A stretch of DNA of 64,000 nt from Mucilaginibacter inviolabilis. Lineage in GTDB: Bacteria > Bacteroidota > Bacteroidia > Sphingobacteriales > Sphingobacteriaceae. The DNA lies in contig NZ_JAANAT010000004.1 in assembly GCF_011089895.1 (NCBI RefSeq), positions 558,001 to 622,000 of the forward strand, written 5' to 3'. A program made the position numbers and the translations under genes. The notes beneath the pieces are model-generated. The model saw only the letters and a program-made list of their open reading frames with translations. It was not told where the DNA came from and searched no databases. This document shows, piece by piece, positions 55,108-64,000 of this stretch (position 1 is the stretch's first letter; the number at the start of each line of letters is the position of its first letter).

Positions 55108-56451
55108 CTATCCCAGCCAGGCAACGGGCAATTTTATGTAAAAAACTGTACCGCGACCAACGATGCTCTCTACATCGATAATGCCGTTATGTTTTTCGAC
55201 TATCTGGCGTACTATACTTAAGCCAAGGCCCGTTGATTCTTCGCCCCGGAGGCCGGTTCTGCGTGCTTTTGAAAAACGGGTAAATATATCCGGGAGCATA
55301 TCGGCTGGTATGCCCAATCCATAGTCCTGTACTTCAATAACCAGTTCTTCGCCTTTTTTATTCAGCCTTACATCTACGCGGCTGTTATCTTTTGAAAACT
55401 TGATCGCATTACTGATCAGATTATCGATGGCACGGTGAAGTTTTTCTTTATTAACCCTGGCATAGGCCGGGTTAATATTGCTGATAAATATTACATCGGC
55501 TTTAAGGTCCTGCTGTATTTCCCAGTCGTTTACAATGCCTTTTAACAATTGGTTCAACTCCGTTCTTTCCATATCAAAAACGTCATTGGTATCATTGCGG
55601 GCGGCTTCCAGTAAATCATCAATAATGTTTCGTGCCTTTACGCAGGAAGCCTTCATCATATTCAGGTTTTCCTGCATCTCATCGTTCAGGTCATGATCCA
55701 TTTCCATGATCATGGCCAGCGATTCTACTGCTGCGATAGGATTTCGAAGATCATGTGCCACCATGCCTAATACCTGGTTCTTAAACTCACCTGCTTTTTC
55801 TATCTCTACGTTTTTTTCCCTGATCTCGATCACCTGCTGGTAGTAATTAACCTTGTAAGAGAAAAAGTACCTGGAAGTAAGATAAAAAGCAGAAAGTAAA
55901 ATGGCCGATATCAGCTGATTATACACCATTTGGGTAGAGCTTGTCTGGCTATAAAACAGTAGTGCAGTAAACAGTATCTCGATAGTGATAATCAATATAA
56001 TAGTTTCATAATACTCAAATACATATATAGCGCTTATCAAACTTAAGGCAATAAGGTACAGTGTTAAAGCATTACTGGGATCAGACGTGGCAATAAAGCT
56101 GGAATACATGCCACAGGATATAATGTATACCGAAAACAGGAATACCAGTAATGACATACCGGCAGTTGCTTTTTTATGGCTTTTAAAACCAGCGATGAAC
56201 AGGTTACTTACAATCAGAAAAATGGGAGTGATGATAATGAATACCCAATTACTCAAACTAAATTCCGGAAAATTCTGGGCACGGGTAAGGCTCACCGGAA
56301 AAACAAAATACAGTATCCTTATAACAACATTCAGCACCAGAAATATAATGCTTCCGGCCCTTATAGCAACCAGGTTTTGATAGGTATAATAGTCCCTGTA
56401 GGATGCCTTATATTTTGCTGGCAAGCTGTTGAAAAAGAAATGAGTATTCAA
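55108..56451 (-). CDS. Membrane histidine kinase, TTG start
   Basis: A 447-residue sensor kinase: N-terminal six-helix membrane region (about 28-195) without a large extracellular loop, a coiled coil (about 200-222), HisKA with H233 in GMVAHDLRNPIA, and HATPase motifs NLISNAIKFS, DYGLGIPAD, and GLGLSIV (about 340-435). No receiver partner is adjacent. The fold begins so early that the TTG at 56451 is the best start: no ATG occurs before the membrane region. A -7 box TATTTTTG (56484-56477) lies 26 nt upstream. The sensed signal is unknown, possibly intramembrane. Confidence 0.88.
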   Translation of the reverse strand: MNTHFFFNSLPAKYKASYRDYYTYQNLVAIRAGSIIFLVLNVVIRILYFVFPVSLTRAQNFPEFSLSNWVFIIITPIFLIVSNLFIAGFKSHKKATAGMSLLVFLFSVYIISCGMYSSFIATSDPSNALTLYLIALSLISAIYVFEYYETIILIITIEILFTALLFYSQTSSTQMVYNQLISAILLSAFYLTSRYFFSYKVNYYQQVIEIREKNVEIEKAGEFKNQVLGMVAHDLRNPIAAVESLAMIMEMDHDLNDEMQENLNMMKASCVKARNIIDDLLEAARNDTNDVFDMERTELNQLLKGIVNDWEIQQDLKADVIFISNINPAYARVNKEKLHRAIDNLISNAIKFSKDNSRVDVRLNKKGEELVIEVQDYGLGIPADMLPDIFTRFSKARRTGLRGEESTGLGLSIVRQIVEKHNGIIDVESIVGRGTVFYIKLPVAWLG

Positions 56452-56476
56452 TTGTATCGCATATAAGGTTGTTGGG

Positions 56477-56484
56477 CAAAAATA
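56477..56484 (-). promoter_or_regulatory. -7 box of the membrane histidine kinase
   Basis: TATTTTTG on the minus strand matches TAnnTTTG. TTTG at 56511-56508 is 23 nt upstream, at the long limit of the usual spacing. Confidence 0.5.
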
Positions 56485-56605
56485 TCAAAATTTAATAAGA
56501 AATTTTTCAAATAATAACAAGTCAAAATGTCGTTTAAGTTTATATTTACATGACTTTTTTTCACTTAACATTAAGTGGCAAGCGTTTTGATTAATACTCA
56601 GCAAT

Positions 56606-59224
56606 ATGAACTTTAACAACTTTACAATAAAAGCCCAGGAAGCTGTACAAAAAGCTTCGGAAATTGCCACTGGTAATCAACAGCAGGCAATTGAACCCGC
56701 ACACCTGTTAAAAGGCTTGTTGCTGGTTGATGAAAATGTGATAACTTATTTATTAAAAAAATTAAACGTAAACCTTAACCGGTTGAATGAAACGCTCGAT
56801 GCGCAGATCAGTTCATACCCCAAGGTAAGCGGAAGCAATATTTATTTGTCATCAGATGCCAATTCGGCCTTGCAAAAAGCGCAGGGTTATTTGAAAGAAT
56901 TTAAAGACGAATTTGTATCGGTTGAGCACATACTATTGGGTATACTAACAGCTGGCGGTACTATCAGTTCGTTGTTAAAAGACCTCGGTGTAAATGAAAA
57001 AGACTTGAAAAAAGCCATTGTAAGTTTACGTGGCGACAGCAAGGTGACTGATCAGAACGCCGAAGCTACTTACAATGCCCTAAATAAATATGCCCGTAAC
57101 CTGAATGAATATGCCGGATCTGGTAAACTTGACCCGGTTATTGGCAGGGATGAAGAGATACGCAGGGTGATTCAGATCCTGTCGCGCCGTACCAAAAACA
57201 ATCCGATACTGGTGGGTGAACCCGGGGTGGGTAAAACCGCTATTGCCGAAGGTATAGCCTTCCGGATCATTAAAGGCGACGTGCCGGAGAGCCTGAAAAC
57301 CAAAGTAGTTTATTCCCTGGATATGGGTGCTCTGATAGCTGGTGCCAAATATAAAGGCGAGTTTGAGGAGCGTCTGAAAGCGGTGATCAAAGAAGTAACC
57401 CAAAGCGATGGGGAGATCATCCTGTTTATAGATGAGATCCATACGCTGGTAGGAGCAGGAGGTGGCGAAGGTGCTATGGATGCAGCCAATATCTTAAAAC
57501 CGGCGCTTGCCCGTGGTGAACTACGGTCAATTGGTGCTACTACATTGAATGAGTATCAGAAATACCTGGAAAAAGACAAAGCGCTGGAACGTCGTTTCCA
57601 GAAAGTGATGGTTGAAGAACCTGATGCTGCTGATGCCATATCTATTTTACGTGGTTTAAAGGAACGTTATGAAACCCACCATAAAGTGCGTATTAAAGAT
57701 GAGGCCATTATAGCCGCGGTTGAAATGTCGCAACGTTATATATCCGATAGGTTTTTACCCGATAAAGCGATCGACCTGATGGATGAAGCCGCTTCTAAAC
57801 TGCGTTTGGAAATGGATTCTGTACCAGAAGTGGTAGACGAATTGGAACGCCGTATTATGCAGCTGGAAATTGAGCGCGAAGCTATCAAACGTGAAAAAGA
57901 TGATCGTAAGGTGGCTGAGTTAAGCGAAGAAATTGCCAATCTATCTGCTCAGCGCGATTCTTTACGTGCCAAATGGCAAGGCGAAAAAGACCTGGTTGAT
58001 GGTATCAACCAAAAGGTGGAACTAATTGAAAACTACAAGCTGGAAGCCGAACAGGCTGAGCGTGCCGGTGATTATGGTAAAGTGGCCGAATTACGCTACG
58101 GAACTATTGTACAGGCACAAGCCGAAGTGGAAAAACTAAAAGCCGCGCTGCTGGAGAATCAAAGCGACAGCCGCATGCTGAAAGAGGAGGTTACCGCTGA
58201 TGATATTGCCGGCGTGGTTTCGCGTTGGACAGGCATCCCGGTTTCCAAAATGATTCAAAGCGAACGTGAAAAGCTGTTACACCTGGAAGAAGAATTGCAC
58301 AAACGCGTAGCCGGACAGGAAGAAGCCATCGAGGCCATTAGCGATGCTATACGCCGCAGTCGTGCCGGTTTACAGGACAAGCGCAGGCCTATTGGTTCAT
58401 TTATATTCTTAGGTACAACCGGTGTTGGTAAAACGGAGTTGGCCAAAGCCCTGGCTGAGTATCTGTTCAATGACGAAAGCGCATTAGTGCGTATTGATAT
58501 GAGCGAATATCAGGAACGCCATGCGGTTTCCAGGCTGATTGGAGCGCCACCGGGTTATGTGGGTTATGATGAAGGCGGACAATTAACAGAGGCTGTACGT
58601 CGTAAACCTTACAGTGTGGTATTATTGGATGAGATCGAAAAAGCTCATCCGGATGTGTTTAACATCTTGCTGCAGGTATTGGATGATGGCCGTTTGACAG
58701 ATAATAAAGGCCGCGTGGTAAACTTTAAGAATACCATCATCATCATGACATCCAACATTGGTTCAAACATTATACAGGAAAACTTCCAGAATCTGGAAGA
58801 TGATAACCGCGAGGAATTGATAGCCAAAACTAAGAATGAGCTGTTTACATTGCTGCGCGCTACTATCCGTCCGGAGTTTCTGAACCGTATCGACGAGATC
58901 ATCATGTTTACCCCGCTCAATCGCGATGAGATACATGATATTGTGAAACTACAGTTTAACCAGGTAAAAAATACCCTGGCCGAAATGGGTATCTCCATGG
59001 AAGCTACAGACGAGGCACTGGATTGGTTAGCACAGTTAGGTTACGATCCGCAGTTTGGCGCCCGTCCGTTAAAACGTGTCATCCAGAAAAAAATTCTGAA
59101 CGAGTTATCGAAACAGATCCTGGCCGGCACAGTTGATAAGGATAGTACTATTAAGGTAGATATGTTTGACAACAACTTTGTGTTTTTAAACACTCCTAAA
59201 ACTACCGACGAACCAGTAAAATAA
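56606..59224 (+). CDS. clpB: ATP-dependent disaggregase ClpB
   Basis: An 872-residue Hsp100: N-terminal Clp repeat domain (about 1-145), first AAA+ module with Walker A GEPGVGKT (about 204-211) and DEIHTLVGAG, middle coiled-coil domain (about 400-530) typical of ClpB, second AAA+ module with GTTGVGKT (about 602-609) and VVLLDEIEKAHPDVFN. It resolubilises protein aggregates with DnaK. The M domain separates it from ClpA and ClpC. Followed by a strong terminator. No consensus promoter was recognised upstream. Confidence 0.97.
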   Translation: MNFNNFTIKAQEAVQKASEIATGNQQQAIEPAHLLKGLLLVDENVITYLLKKLNVNLNRLNETLDAQISSYPKVSGSNIYLSSDANSALQKAQGYLKEFKDEFVSVEHILLGILTAGGTISSLLKDLGVNEKDLKKAIVSLRGDSKVTDQNAEATYNALNKYARNLNEYAGSGKLDPVIGRDEEIRRVIQILSRRTKNNPILVGEPGVGKTAIAEGIAFRIIKGDVPESLKTKVVYSLDMGALIAGAKYKGEFEERLKAVIKEVTQSDGEIILFIDEIHTLVGAGGGEGAMDAANILKPALARGELRSIGATTLNEYQKYLEKDKALERRFQKVMVEEPDAADAISILRGLKERYETHHKVRIKDEAIIAAVEMSQRYISDRFLPDKAIDLMDEAASKLRLEMDSVPEVVDELERRIMQLEIEREAIKREKDDRKVAELSEEIANLSAQRDSLRAKWQGEKDLVDGINQKVELIENYKLEAEQAERAGDYGKVAELRYGTIVQAQAEVEKLKAALLENQSDSRMLKEEVTADDIAGVVSRWTGIPVSKMIQSEREKLLHLEEELHKRVAGQEEAIEAISDAIRRSRAGLQDKRRPIGSFIFLGTTGVGKTELAKALAEYLFNDESALVRIDMSEYQERHAVSRLIGAPPGYVGYDEGGQLTEAVRRKPYSVVLLDEIEKAHPDVFNILLQVLDDGRLTDNKGRVVNFKNTIIIMTSNIGSNIIQENFQNLEDDNREELIAKTKNELFTLLRATIRPEFLNRIDEIIMFTPLNRDEIHDIVKLQFNQVKNTLAEMGISMEATDEALDWLAQLGYDPQFGARPLKRVIQKKILNELSKQILAGTVDKDSTIKVDMFDNNFVFLNTPKTTDEPVK

Positions 59225-59241
59225 TAAATCTATTATATAGC

Positions 59242-59272
59242 AAAAGAGCCGCCTTAATAGGGCGGCTCTTTT
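59242..59272 (+). terminator. Intrinsic terminator of clpB
   Basis: AAAAGAGCCGCC pairs with GGCGGCTCTTTT (59242-59253 and 59261-59272) with a 7-nt loop. The plus-strand T-run serves clpB and the minus-strand side could serve the small gene at 59286. Confidence 0.9.
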
Positions 59273-59285
59273 TGTATGTTAAGGA

Positions 59286-59474
59286 TTAAGGTTTTTCCTC
59301 GTCATCTTCCTTACTTTTTTCCTCCACCATTTCTATTAAGGTTTCGTTGTCCATAATTCTGTCCCTGTTTTTTGATTGTGTTGGTCCTGCTCCGGTTATA
59401 GCCACACCGGTAACAGCCAATAATAAAAACAGTACCAGGCAAAAAAGCCTGAATGTTTTTTTTAGCTTTTTCAT
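59286..59474 (-). CDS. Small membrane-anchored acidic protein, 62 residues
   Basis: A 62-residue protein with a basic start, one membrane or signal helix (about 9-30) and an acidic tail (EEKSKEDDEEKP). No family recognised. It has a good ATG and shares a bidirectional terminator with clpB. It could be a secreted peptide or a small membrane anchor. Confidence 0.55.
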   Translation of the reverse strand: MKKLKKTFRLFCLVLFLLLAVTGVAITGAGPTQSKNRDRIMDNETLIEMVEEKSKEDDEEKP

Positions 59475-59560
59475 GCCGATAGCCGTGAGGGTCTAATATG
59501 CTTTAAGCATATCTAAGCCATTAATAAATTGATATATGTGTTTTTGATAAACAGGCCAGA

Positions 59561-59959
59561 TTAGCCTATTCTGAAAGGTGTAGCATTATCATGATAGTCG
59601 GCTGTGCGATACAGATGATCAATGTGGTAGGTGAGGTAATGTTTAGTAGATAAATACAAGTGCTTTAAATACCTATGGCTGGTTAGTACAAGCACATCAT
59701 CAGCATTAATTCCTTGGAATGTGTATTTTTTGCTGGCAACGGATGGCGTTAGGTTAGTATAAAATGCTAATGCTGCTCTCTTATAACTAATGCCACCTTT
59801 TGCAACAAAGTTCTTATCGGAAAACAATTCTGTTTCAGACACACAATTATTGCCTGCAATGCTTTGACTTGTATAGCCCGATAGTGCAAAAAAGCTAATC
59901 AAGAAGCCAAAAACTAACAGGTGTTTTTTAAATAAAGCTTTGATATTGCTGCAAACCAT
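59561..59959 (-). CDS. Secreted protein of unknown function, 132 residues
   Basis: A 132-residue protein with N-terminal hydrophobic helix (about 12-28) and probable signal cleavage near IAG. The mature part has several Tyr/His residues (YLKHLYLSTKHYLTYHIDHLYRTADYHDN, about 97-125), two cysteines only in the N-terminal part. I recognise no domain. The AT-rich codon use is similar to its neighbours. Confidence 0.55.
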   Translation of the reverse strand: MVCSNIKALFKKHLLVFGFLISFFALSGYTSQSIAGNNCVSETELFSDKNFVAKGGISYKRAALAFYTNLTPSVASKKYTFQGINADDVLVLTSHRYLKHLYLSTKHYLTYHIDHLYRTADYHDNATPFRIG

Positions 59960-60149
59960 ATGTAAATATAGCTAAATAAACAGTGATTAATGAATGGAGA
60001 ATATTCTTATTTAAAAGTCTTGTAGTTAGGTTATTGTTAATATTTAATAATATGTTAATATTGTGTAAATGTTTGATTATAAACTTTTATAGAAGTTTAC
60101 CACACAATTATTTAGTACCGACACATATATAAACTTACCGAAAATCACT

Positions 60150-61766
60150 ATGCTTAAATTTACCCAACCCGGGCTATTATTCGTAGCCTCTGCCCTTACC
60201 GGAATGCTGGTAATGGGTTGTCAGAAAAACAGTACTCCCAAAGGCCAAACTCCTGATGCGGCCGCTTCCATCAGCAAAAACATTAAAACCCAGGCGGTAT
60301 CGCTTACACAGGGTTTCGAAGTGGGATCAACCAGCCCAAAAACGGCTTATGATGTGGCTCCAACAGGTTCCAGCAGTGGCGACAATGTAACCCTGTCTGG
60401 CAATTCATGGAATATGTTTGATGCGTTAATCGGCAATCTGAGCGCTGATCAAAAAAACGGATCATGGAGCGCCCGTATACGTAATACCGGTAAAATTACC
60501 ATGTTATTTGATGTAACCGGCGGCATAAGCACTGTTACTATTAGTTCTGCAACTTATGGCAGCGATCCTGCAAGTCAATGGGGATTGTTTTACTCTGTTG
60601 ATGGTGGCACTACCTGGGCGCAATCAGGTTCAAACATTACAACCGGTGCAACATTGGCTGCACAAACTTTTACCATTAATGTAACCGGAAGTGCACGTTT
60701 AGAGATCCGCAAATTAACCGGTGGCACTAACCGTATTAATATAGATGATATTACCATTAATGATAACGGTGGTGGCGGCACAACTCCTCCACCGGTAGTA
60801 GTTACAGGTAAAAAATTCCTGTTTGATGCCAGTCACCTGGAAAACGCAGGTAGTGCAGATTGGCAGATAGATGCCGATGGTACCGAGAATGTGCCGATTT
60901 ATACCGGTGGTACAACAGTTGAAACCAAAGCACAACGCATCCCTACACCATCTTACACAGGCATAACAGCCAGCACTCCTGAAACTTACTGGAAGGGTGG
61001 TATATCTGCATGGGCCGTTTCATTGGTGAAATTAGGTGAACTGGTTGAAACCTTGCCAAGCGGATCAACAATTACCTATGGAAATTCATCAAACCCACAG
61101 GATTTAAGCAATTATGATGTTTTTGTGGTTGATGAGCCCAACCGTTTATTTACCGCTGCCGAAAAAACAGCTTTAATGAACTTTGTTAATAATGGCGGCG
61201 GATTAATGATGATCGCCGACCATACAGCTGCTACCACAGCCGGAACTGATGCCAATGGCTACAACCCGTCTGACAGGGATGGTGATGGTTATGATTCACC
61301 ACGTGTTTGGAATGACCTGATGACCAATAACGGTATCAATAATAACAACCCATTTGGTTTTAACATCAATTATGTTGACATCAGCGAAGGTCCGTCAACC
61401 AATGTTTATACTGGTACCAATGCCAATGCGCAAAAAGTATTGAATGGAGCCGCTGGCACAGCTTCTAAACTGGCTTTTTATAATGGTTCAACAGCAACAC
61501 TGTTCCCGTCAAATAATTCAAGCGTACAAGGCTTGTTCTGGCGTAATTCAGCTACCAATGGTGGTAATAATAACGTAATGGCTCTATTGGCCACTTATGG
61601 AACTGGTCGTATTGTGTGGATTGGTGATAGTTCACCTGCTGATGACGGTACCGGCGATACCGGCGACAGCCTGTTTAACGGTTGGTCTGGCGATGCCCCA
61701 TCCGGATATACCTCACACCCTGCGTTGCACCTGAATGCTTCACTGTGGTTGGCTAAAGCTATTTAA
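60150..61766 (+). CDS. Lipoprotein with jelly-roll and GATase-like domains
   Basis: A 538-residue lipoprotein: lipobox ending at C24 (VMGC), a Ser/Thr-rich linker, a jelly-roll segment (about 50-205, with SLTQGFEVGS and SQWGLFYSVDGGTTW, seen attached to secreted nucleases and hydrolases), a Gly/Thr/Pro hinge (about 208-218), then a class-I-GATase or DUF4350-like module (about 222-538: FLFDASHLENAGSADW, YDVFVVDEPN, NNGGGLMMIADH, GTGRIVWIGDSSPADD). The catalytic Cys-His pair of true amidotransferases is not evident, so a binding or transferase role is likelier. Surface-exposed by analogy. Confidence 0.75.
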   Translation: MLKFTQPGLLFVASALTGMLVMGCQKNSTPKGQTPDAAASISKNIKTQAVSLTQGFEVGSTSPKTAYDVAPTGSSSGDNVTLSGNSWNMFDALIGNLSADQKNGSWSARIRNTGKITMLFDVTGGISTVTISSATYGSDPASQWGLFYSVDGGTTWAQSGSNITTGATLAAQTFTINVTGSARLEIRKLTGGTNRINIDDITINDNGGGGTTPPPVVVTGKKFLFDASHLENAGSADWQIDADGTENVPIYTGGTTVETKAQRIPTPSYTGITASTPETYWKGGISAWAVSLVKLGELVETLPSGSTITYGNSSNPQDLSNYDVFVVDEPNRLFTAAEKTALMNFVNNGGGLMMIADHTAATTAGTDANGYNPSDRDGDGYDSPRVWNDLMTNNGINNNNPFGFNINYVDISEGPSTNVYTGTNANAQKVLNGAAGTASKLAFYNGSTATLFPSNNSSVQGLFWRNSATNGGNNNVMALLATYGTGRIVWIGDSSPADDGTGDTGDSLFNGWSGDAPSGYTSHPALHLNASLWLAKAI

Positions 61767-61814
61767 ATCTTACTAAACCCTTTCAGAAGAGGGATCTTTA
61801 AAAAAAGCATTCTG

Positions 61815-61849
61815 AAAACTTACGAAGTTTCAAAAACTTCGTAAGTTTT
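61815..61849 (+). terminator. Terminator with 16-bp arms
   Basis: AAAACTTACGAAGTTT (61815-61830) and its exact inverse (61834-61849) with a 3-nt loop, followed by T-rich sequence. It ends the lipoprotein gene. Confidence 0.9.
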
Positions 61850-61952
61850 TTTGTTTTAAACCCAGCGTATTCAAACAAGGTGCGGGTTTGATGGTTATAT
61901 ACATCAGCAACTAAATACTGCATCCTGTTATATTAAACAAAATATCACCGCC

Positions 61953-62300
61953 ATGAGAAGTTACGAAACCTTAGTGGATGCCACTAACGACCTTATAAAA
62001 AGGGGATATACCGCCAATCTGAGCCTGGACGGTGATACGATAGATGATAAAGCACAAGATATACATATGAGTGCCGACGACTTTGAAATTGATGAATTTT
62101 ATAGGTTTGAGGGAGCCAGTAACCCAGATGATATGTCGATCATTTACGCGGTATCATCGCCTAAATATAGTCTTAAAGGGGTACTCATCAATGCTTATGG
62201 AACCTATGCCGATAATAGTAAATCGGCTATTGCTGCGAAATTACATCATCACCAGGTAAGTAATAATTTGCACAGAGAAGACAGGCCAACTTCGGATTAA
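61953..62300 (+). CDS. Small protein of the short PRPP-synthetase-named family
   Basis: A 115-residue acidic protein with YETLVDATNDLIKRGYTANLSLDGDTI (about 4-30) and a YAVSSPKYSLKGVLINAYGTYAD segment (about 66-88). Homologues in Bacteroidota are often named phosphoribosylpyrophosphate synthetase, but the protein lacks the PRPP-binding loop and is a third of the true enzyme's length. The name should not be taken as function. Start ATG 61953, monocistronic. Confidence 0.75.
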   Translation: MRSYETLVDATNDLIKRGYTANLSLDGDTIDDKAQDIHMSADDFEIDEFYRFEGASNPDDMSIIYAVSSPKYSLKGVLINAYGTYADNSKSAIAAKLHHHQVSNNLHREDRPTSD

Positions 62301-62305
62301 GTCAA

Positions 62306-62379
62306 AATTCAAAAGTCAAAACAAAGCGTAGTTGCCCGACGTGTAAGCGTAACTCATTTTGGCTTTTTACTTTTGAATT
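62306..62379. repeat. Word-type inverted repeat (AATTCAAAAGT) between convergent genes
   Basis: AATTCAAAAGT (62306-62316) is inverted at 62369-62379, with TCAAAA/TTTTGG extension inside the arms. The right arm contains the stop codon of the leftward gene. Same style as the repeats at 22003, 24024, 31968 and 35813 but with a different word. Confidence 0.5.
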
Positions 62380-62924
62380 AATTTCAATGTATTTTTTGCA
62401 GCCGATCTCATGCCTGCACTGCGATCGCATAGAAATATTTTGAGCTGACCTTCCAACTCTTCGGCAATCCAGTCATAACGGTCTTTTAAATTAAAGAGCG
62501 CTCTACCGGCAAAGCCTTTAACTGCTACCTTAACTTTAGGATCAATCATCCAGTCAAAAAGTTGTTCAACTACCGGTTCCAGATTGATGGTTTGAAGTTT
62601 TTGCCTAACGGAAGCTGGCGATAAAGTATCGGTCATGTGCATGATCAGTTTGGTATAATGCCGCATGCAGCTTGGATTTTTTACCTCTTTGAAACGGGAT
62701 GCAAAGTATTCCAGATCGTTAAGATAGTGCTCCGGATGTTTCAAAAACATATTTTCTAATATCCATACCGCGCGAAAGCCGATCACCTTATCCTGATGAA
62801 AGGTAATGTCGATCAGATCGCGTAAAGCAAAATGTTGTTCCTCCAAAATACGAGTTAACTTTAATACTTTGGTTTTGCCCAGTGTATGTGCTAATTCTTC
62901 GGTAAGTTGTTCACGGGTAAGCAT
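62367..62924 (-). CDS. HEAT-repeat-like helical protein
   Basis: A 185-residue all-helical protein with repeats resembling HEAT units (IGFRAVWILENMFLKHPEHYLNDLEYFASR, about 48-77; LFDWMIDPKVKVAVKGFAGRALFNL; CDRSAGMRSAAKNTLKLI near the end). No signal or membrane helix. Such proteins are adaptors or scaffolds. Possibly related to DNA-glycosylase-like HEAT proteins, but no catalytic Asp signature is seen. Confidence 0.65.
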   Translation of the reverse strand: MLTREQLTEELAHTLGKTKVLKLTRILEEQHFALRDLIDITFHQDKVIGFRAVWILENMFLKHPEHYLNDLEYFASRFKEVKNPSCMRHYTKLIMHMTDTLSPASVRQKLQTINLEPVVEQLFDWMIDPKVKVAVKGFAGRALFNLKDRYDWIAEELEGQLKIFLCDRSAGMRSAAKNTLKLIQK

Positions 62925-63145
62925 ATCATCACAAATTTAAGGTTTTTGTAATGAAGAGAAATGTTTTATCGGTCTGAAAATTGCTTGTTTTTGCAGATCA
63001 TTTAAAACACGCAGGTGTTTTGATAGTGGTTTTTTATAACCGTTTACTAAGCTGTTTTTAAGCTTTTTGTAATTTATACTGGGTAAGTATATACACCCAA
63101 AGCTAAAAATTATACCTTTACCCGTTTTTAAATTAAAATTATTAC

Positions 63146-64000
63146 ATGGTTAAATTCAACCGTTTCACACTGGATAATGGTCTTCGGGTTATTGTTCATG
63201 AAGATAATACTACCCCAATGGCGGTGCTTAACATTCTGTATGATGTAGGCGCCCGTGACGAAAACCCCGAGCAAACCGGTTTTGCACATTTGTTTGAGCA
63301 CCTGATGTTTGGCGGGTCTGTAAATATACCCAGCTACGATGAGCCCCTGCAACGGGTAGGTGGCGAAAACAACGCTTTTACCAGCAATGATATCACCAAC
63401 TATTATATCACGCTTCCTTCGGCTAATATCGAGACGGCCTTTTGGCTGGAAAGCGATAGGATGCTAAGCCTGGCTTTTAGCGAAAAGAGCCTGGAGGTAC
63501 AGCGCAACGTGGTAATAGAGGAGTTTAAGCAGCGTTACCTGAACCAACCTTATGGCGATGTATGGTTAAAACTGCGTCCCCTGGTTTACAAGCAGCACCC
63601 ATATCGTTGGGCTACTATCGGTAAAACCATTAAACATATTGAAGATGCCCGCATTGAAGATGTAAAGGCCTTCTTTAAAAAACATTACAACCCGCAAAAT
63701 GCCATTATGGTAGTTGGTGGTGATGTTACTACAGAGCAGGTAAAACAGCTGGCCGAAAAATGGTTCGCATCTATTCCTGCAGGCGAAAAGTATCACCGTA
63801 ATTTACCGCAGGAAGCCGAGCAGCATGAGGAACGCCGCGAAACGGTTACTGCAAAAGTTCCGCTGAATGATGTGTACATAGCATTTCAAATGGGTGGCAG
63901 ACTGGATGATGATTTTTATGCAACAGAATTATTATCGGATGTGCTTTCACGCGGTAACTCATCACGTTTATACCGCAGTTTGGTGCAGGACAGGCAGATA
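63146..64000 (+). CDS. M16-family zinc metallopeptidase (partial, N-terminal 285 codons)
   Basis: The first 285 residues of a gene that continues beyond the window. The inverted zinc motif H48-L-F-E-H52 lies in GFAHLFEHLMFGG, with the distal glutamate expected around VQRNVVIEEFKQRY (about 120-133). Then a PYRWATIGKTIKHIEDARIEDVKAFFKKHYNPQNAIMVVGGDV segment typical of the family (pitrilysin, insulinase and processing peptidases). No signal peptide is visible: MVKFNRFTLDNGLRVI is the direct start. A cytoplasmic or peripheral peptidase; the remaining half is unseen. Confidence 0.92.
   Translation, partial: MVKFNRFTLDNGLRVIVHEDNTTPMAVLNILYDVGARDENPEQTGFAHLFEHLMFGGSVNIPSYDEPLQRVGGENNAFTSNDITNYYITLPSANIETAFWLESDRMLSLAFSEKSLEVQRNVVIEEFKQRYLNQPYGDVWLKLRPLVYKQHPYRWATIGKTIKHIEDARIEDVKAFFKKHYNPQNAIMVVGGDVTTEQVKQLAEKWFASIPAGEKYHRNLPQEAEQHEERRETVTAKVPLNDVYIAFQMGGRLDDDFYATELLSDVLSRGNSSRLYRSLVQDRQI

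Noticed and set aside
1..64000. CRISPR arrays
   Set aside because: No regularly spaced repeats of 20-40 nt with unique spacers were found; the repeats present are inverted and intergenic.

Overview
The window is chromosomal DNA of a Bacteroidota, most probably Sphingobacteriaceae and Mucilaginibacter-like (inferred from gene content, not from a database match). Supporting signs are recurrent TAnnTTTG -7 boxes, often with TTTG 17-19 nt upstream; weak Shine-Dalgarno use; a PorP/SprF-type protein; a DUF1800/DUF1501 pair; a DUF5723-like outer-membrane protein; a lysyl-tRNA synthetase with a C-terminal extension; and many AT-rich inverted repeats at gene ends. I found no tRNA, rRNA, CRISPR array, transposase or prophage gene. 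Both edges cut a gene: a TPR-protein tail at the left and an M16 peptidase head at the right.

Layout. 1-9.5 kb: cytochrome c plus PQQ-type sugar dehydrogenase operon, a secreted Gly/Asn/Arg-rich protein, a LacI regulator with a serine hydrolase, and an ABC ATPase/permease/arylesterase operon matching the E. coli ybbA-ybbP-tesA gene set. 9.6-15 kb: acetyltransferase, then a MarR regulator divergent from a two-gene asymmetric ABC exporter. 15-24.8 kb: a Nudix-like regulator lacking its catalytic glutamates, a 7TMR-DISM histidine kinase divergent from a receiver-only response regulator, PorP/SprF, rpoN, mscL, a ChaN-like protein, rpmH-rnpA-yidD and tsaB. 24.8-37.5 kb: outer-membrane and membrane-anchored proteins of unknown role, priA, pcm, smpB, an mntR-mntH operon in which the Nramp transporter carries a universal-stress domain, an Lrp/AsnC regulator and ung.

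37.8-46.8 kb is an accessory metabolic and regulatory block: a methyltransferase, three AraC-family regulators, two short-chain dehydrogenases, a decarboxylase-type amidohydrolase, a zinc-free alcohol dehydrogenase/quinone reductase, DinB and PEBP proteins. In three transcription units of this block I find a different short word repeated exactly 21 bp apart just upstream of a -7-like box, which suggests one AraC activator per unit.

46.9-64 kb: lysS, a SMP-30-like lactonase, a probable small RNA of about 120 nt, the DUF1800/DUF1501 pair, a histidine kinase, clpB, small secreted proteins, a lipoprotein with a GATase-like module, a HEAT-like protein and an M16 peptidase.

The most interesting non-coding signals are the AraC-type 21-bp repeats, a palindrome lying between the -33 and -7 elements of mntR, GGAAT half-sites between marR and the exporter, a repeated 12-mer upstream of the Nudix-like regulator, the putative small RNA near 50.8 kb, and several families of long inverted repeats at gene ends. 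Several reading frames extend upstream to TTG or GTG codons that actually lie inside promoter elements; starts were corrected accordingly.
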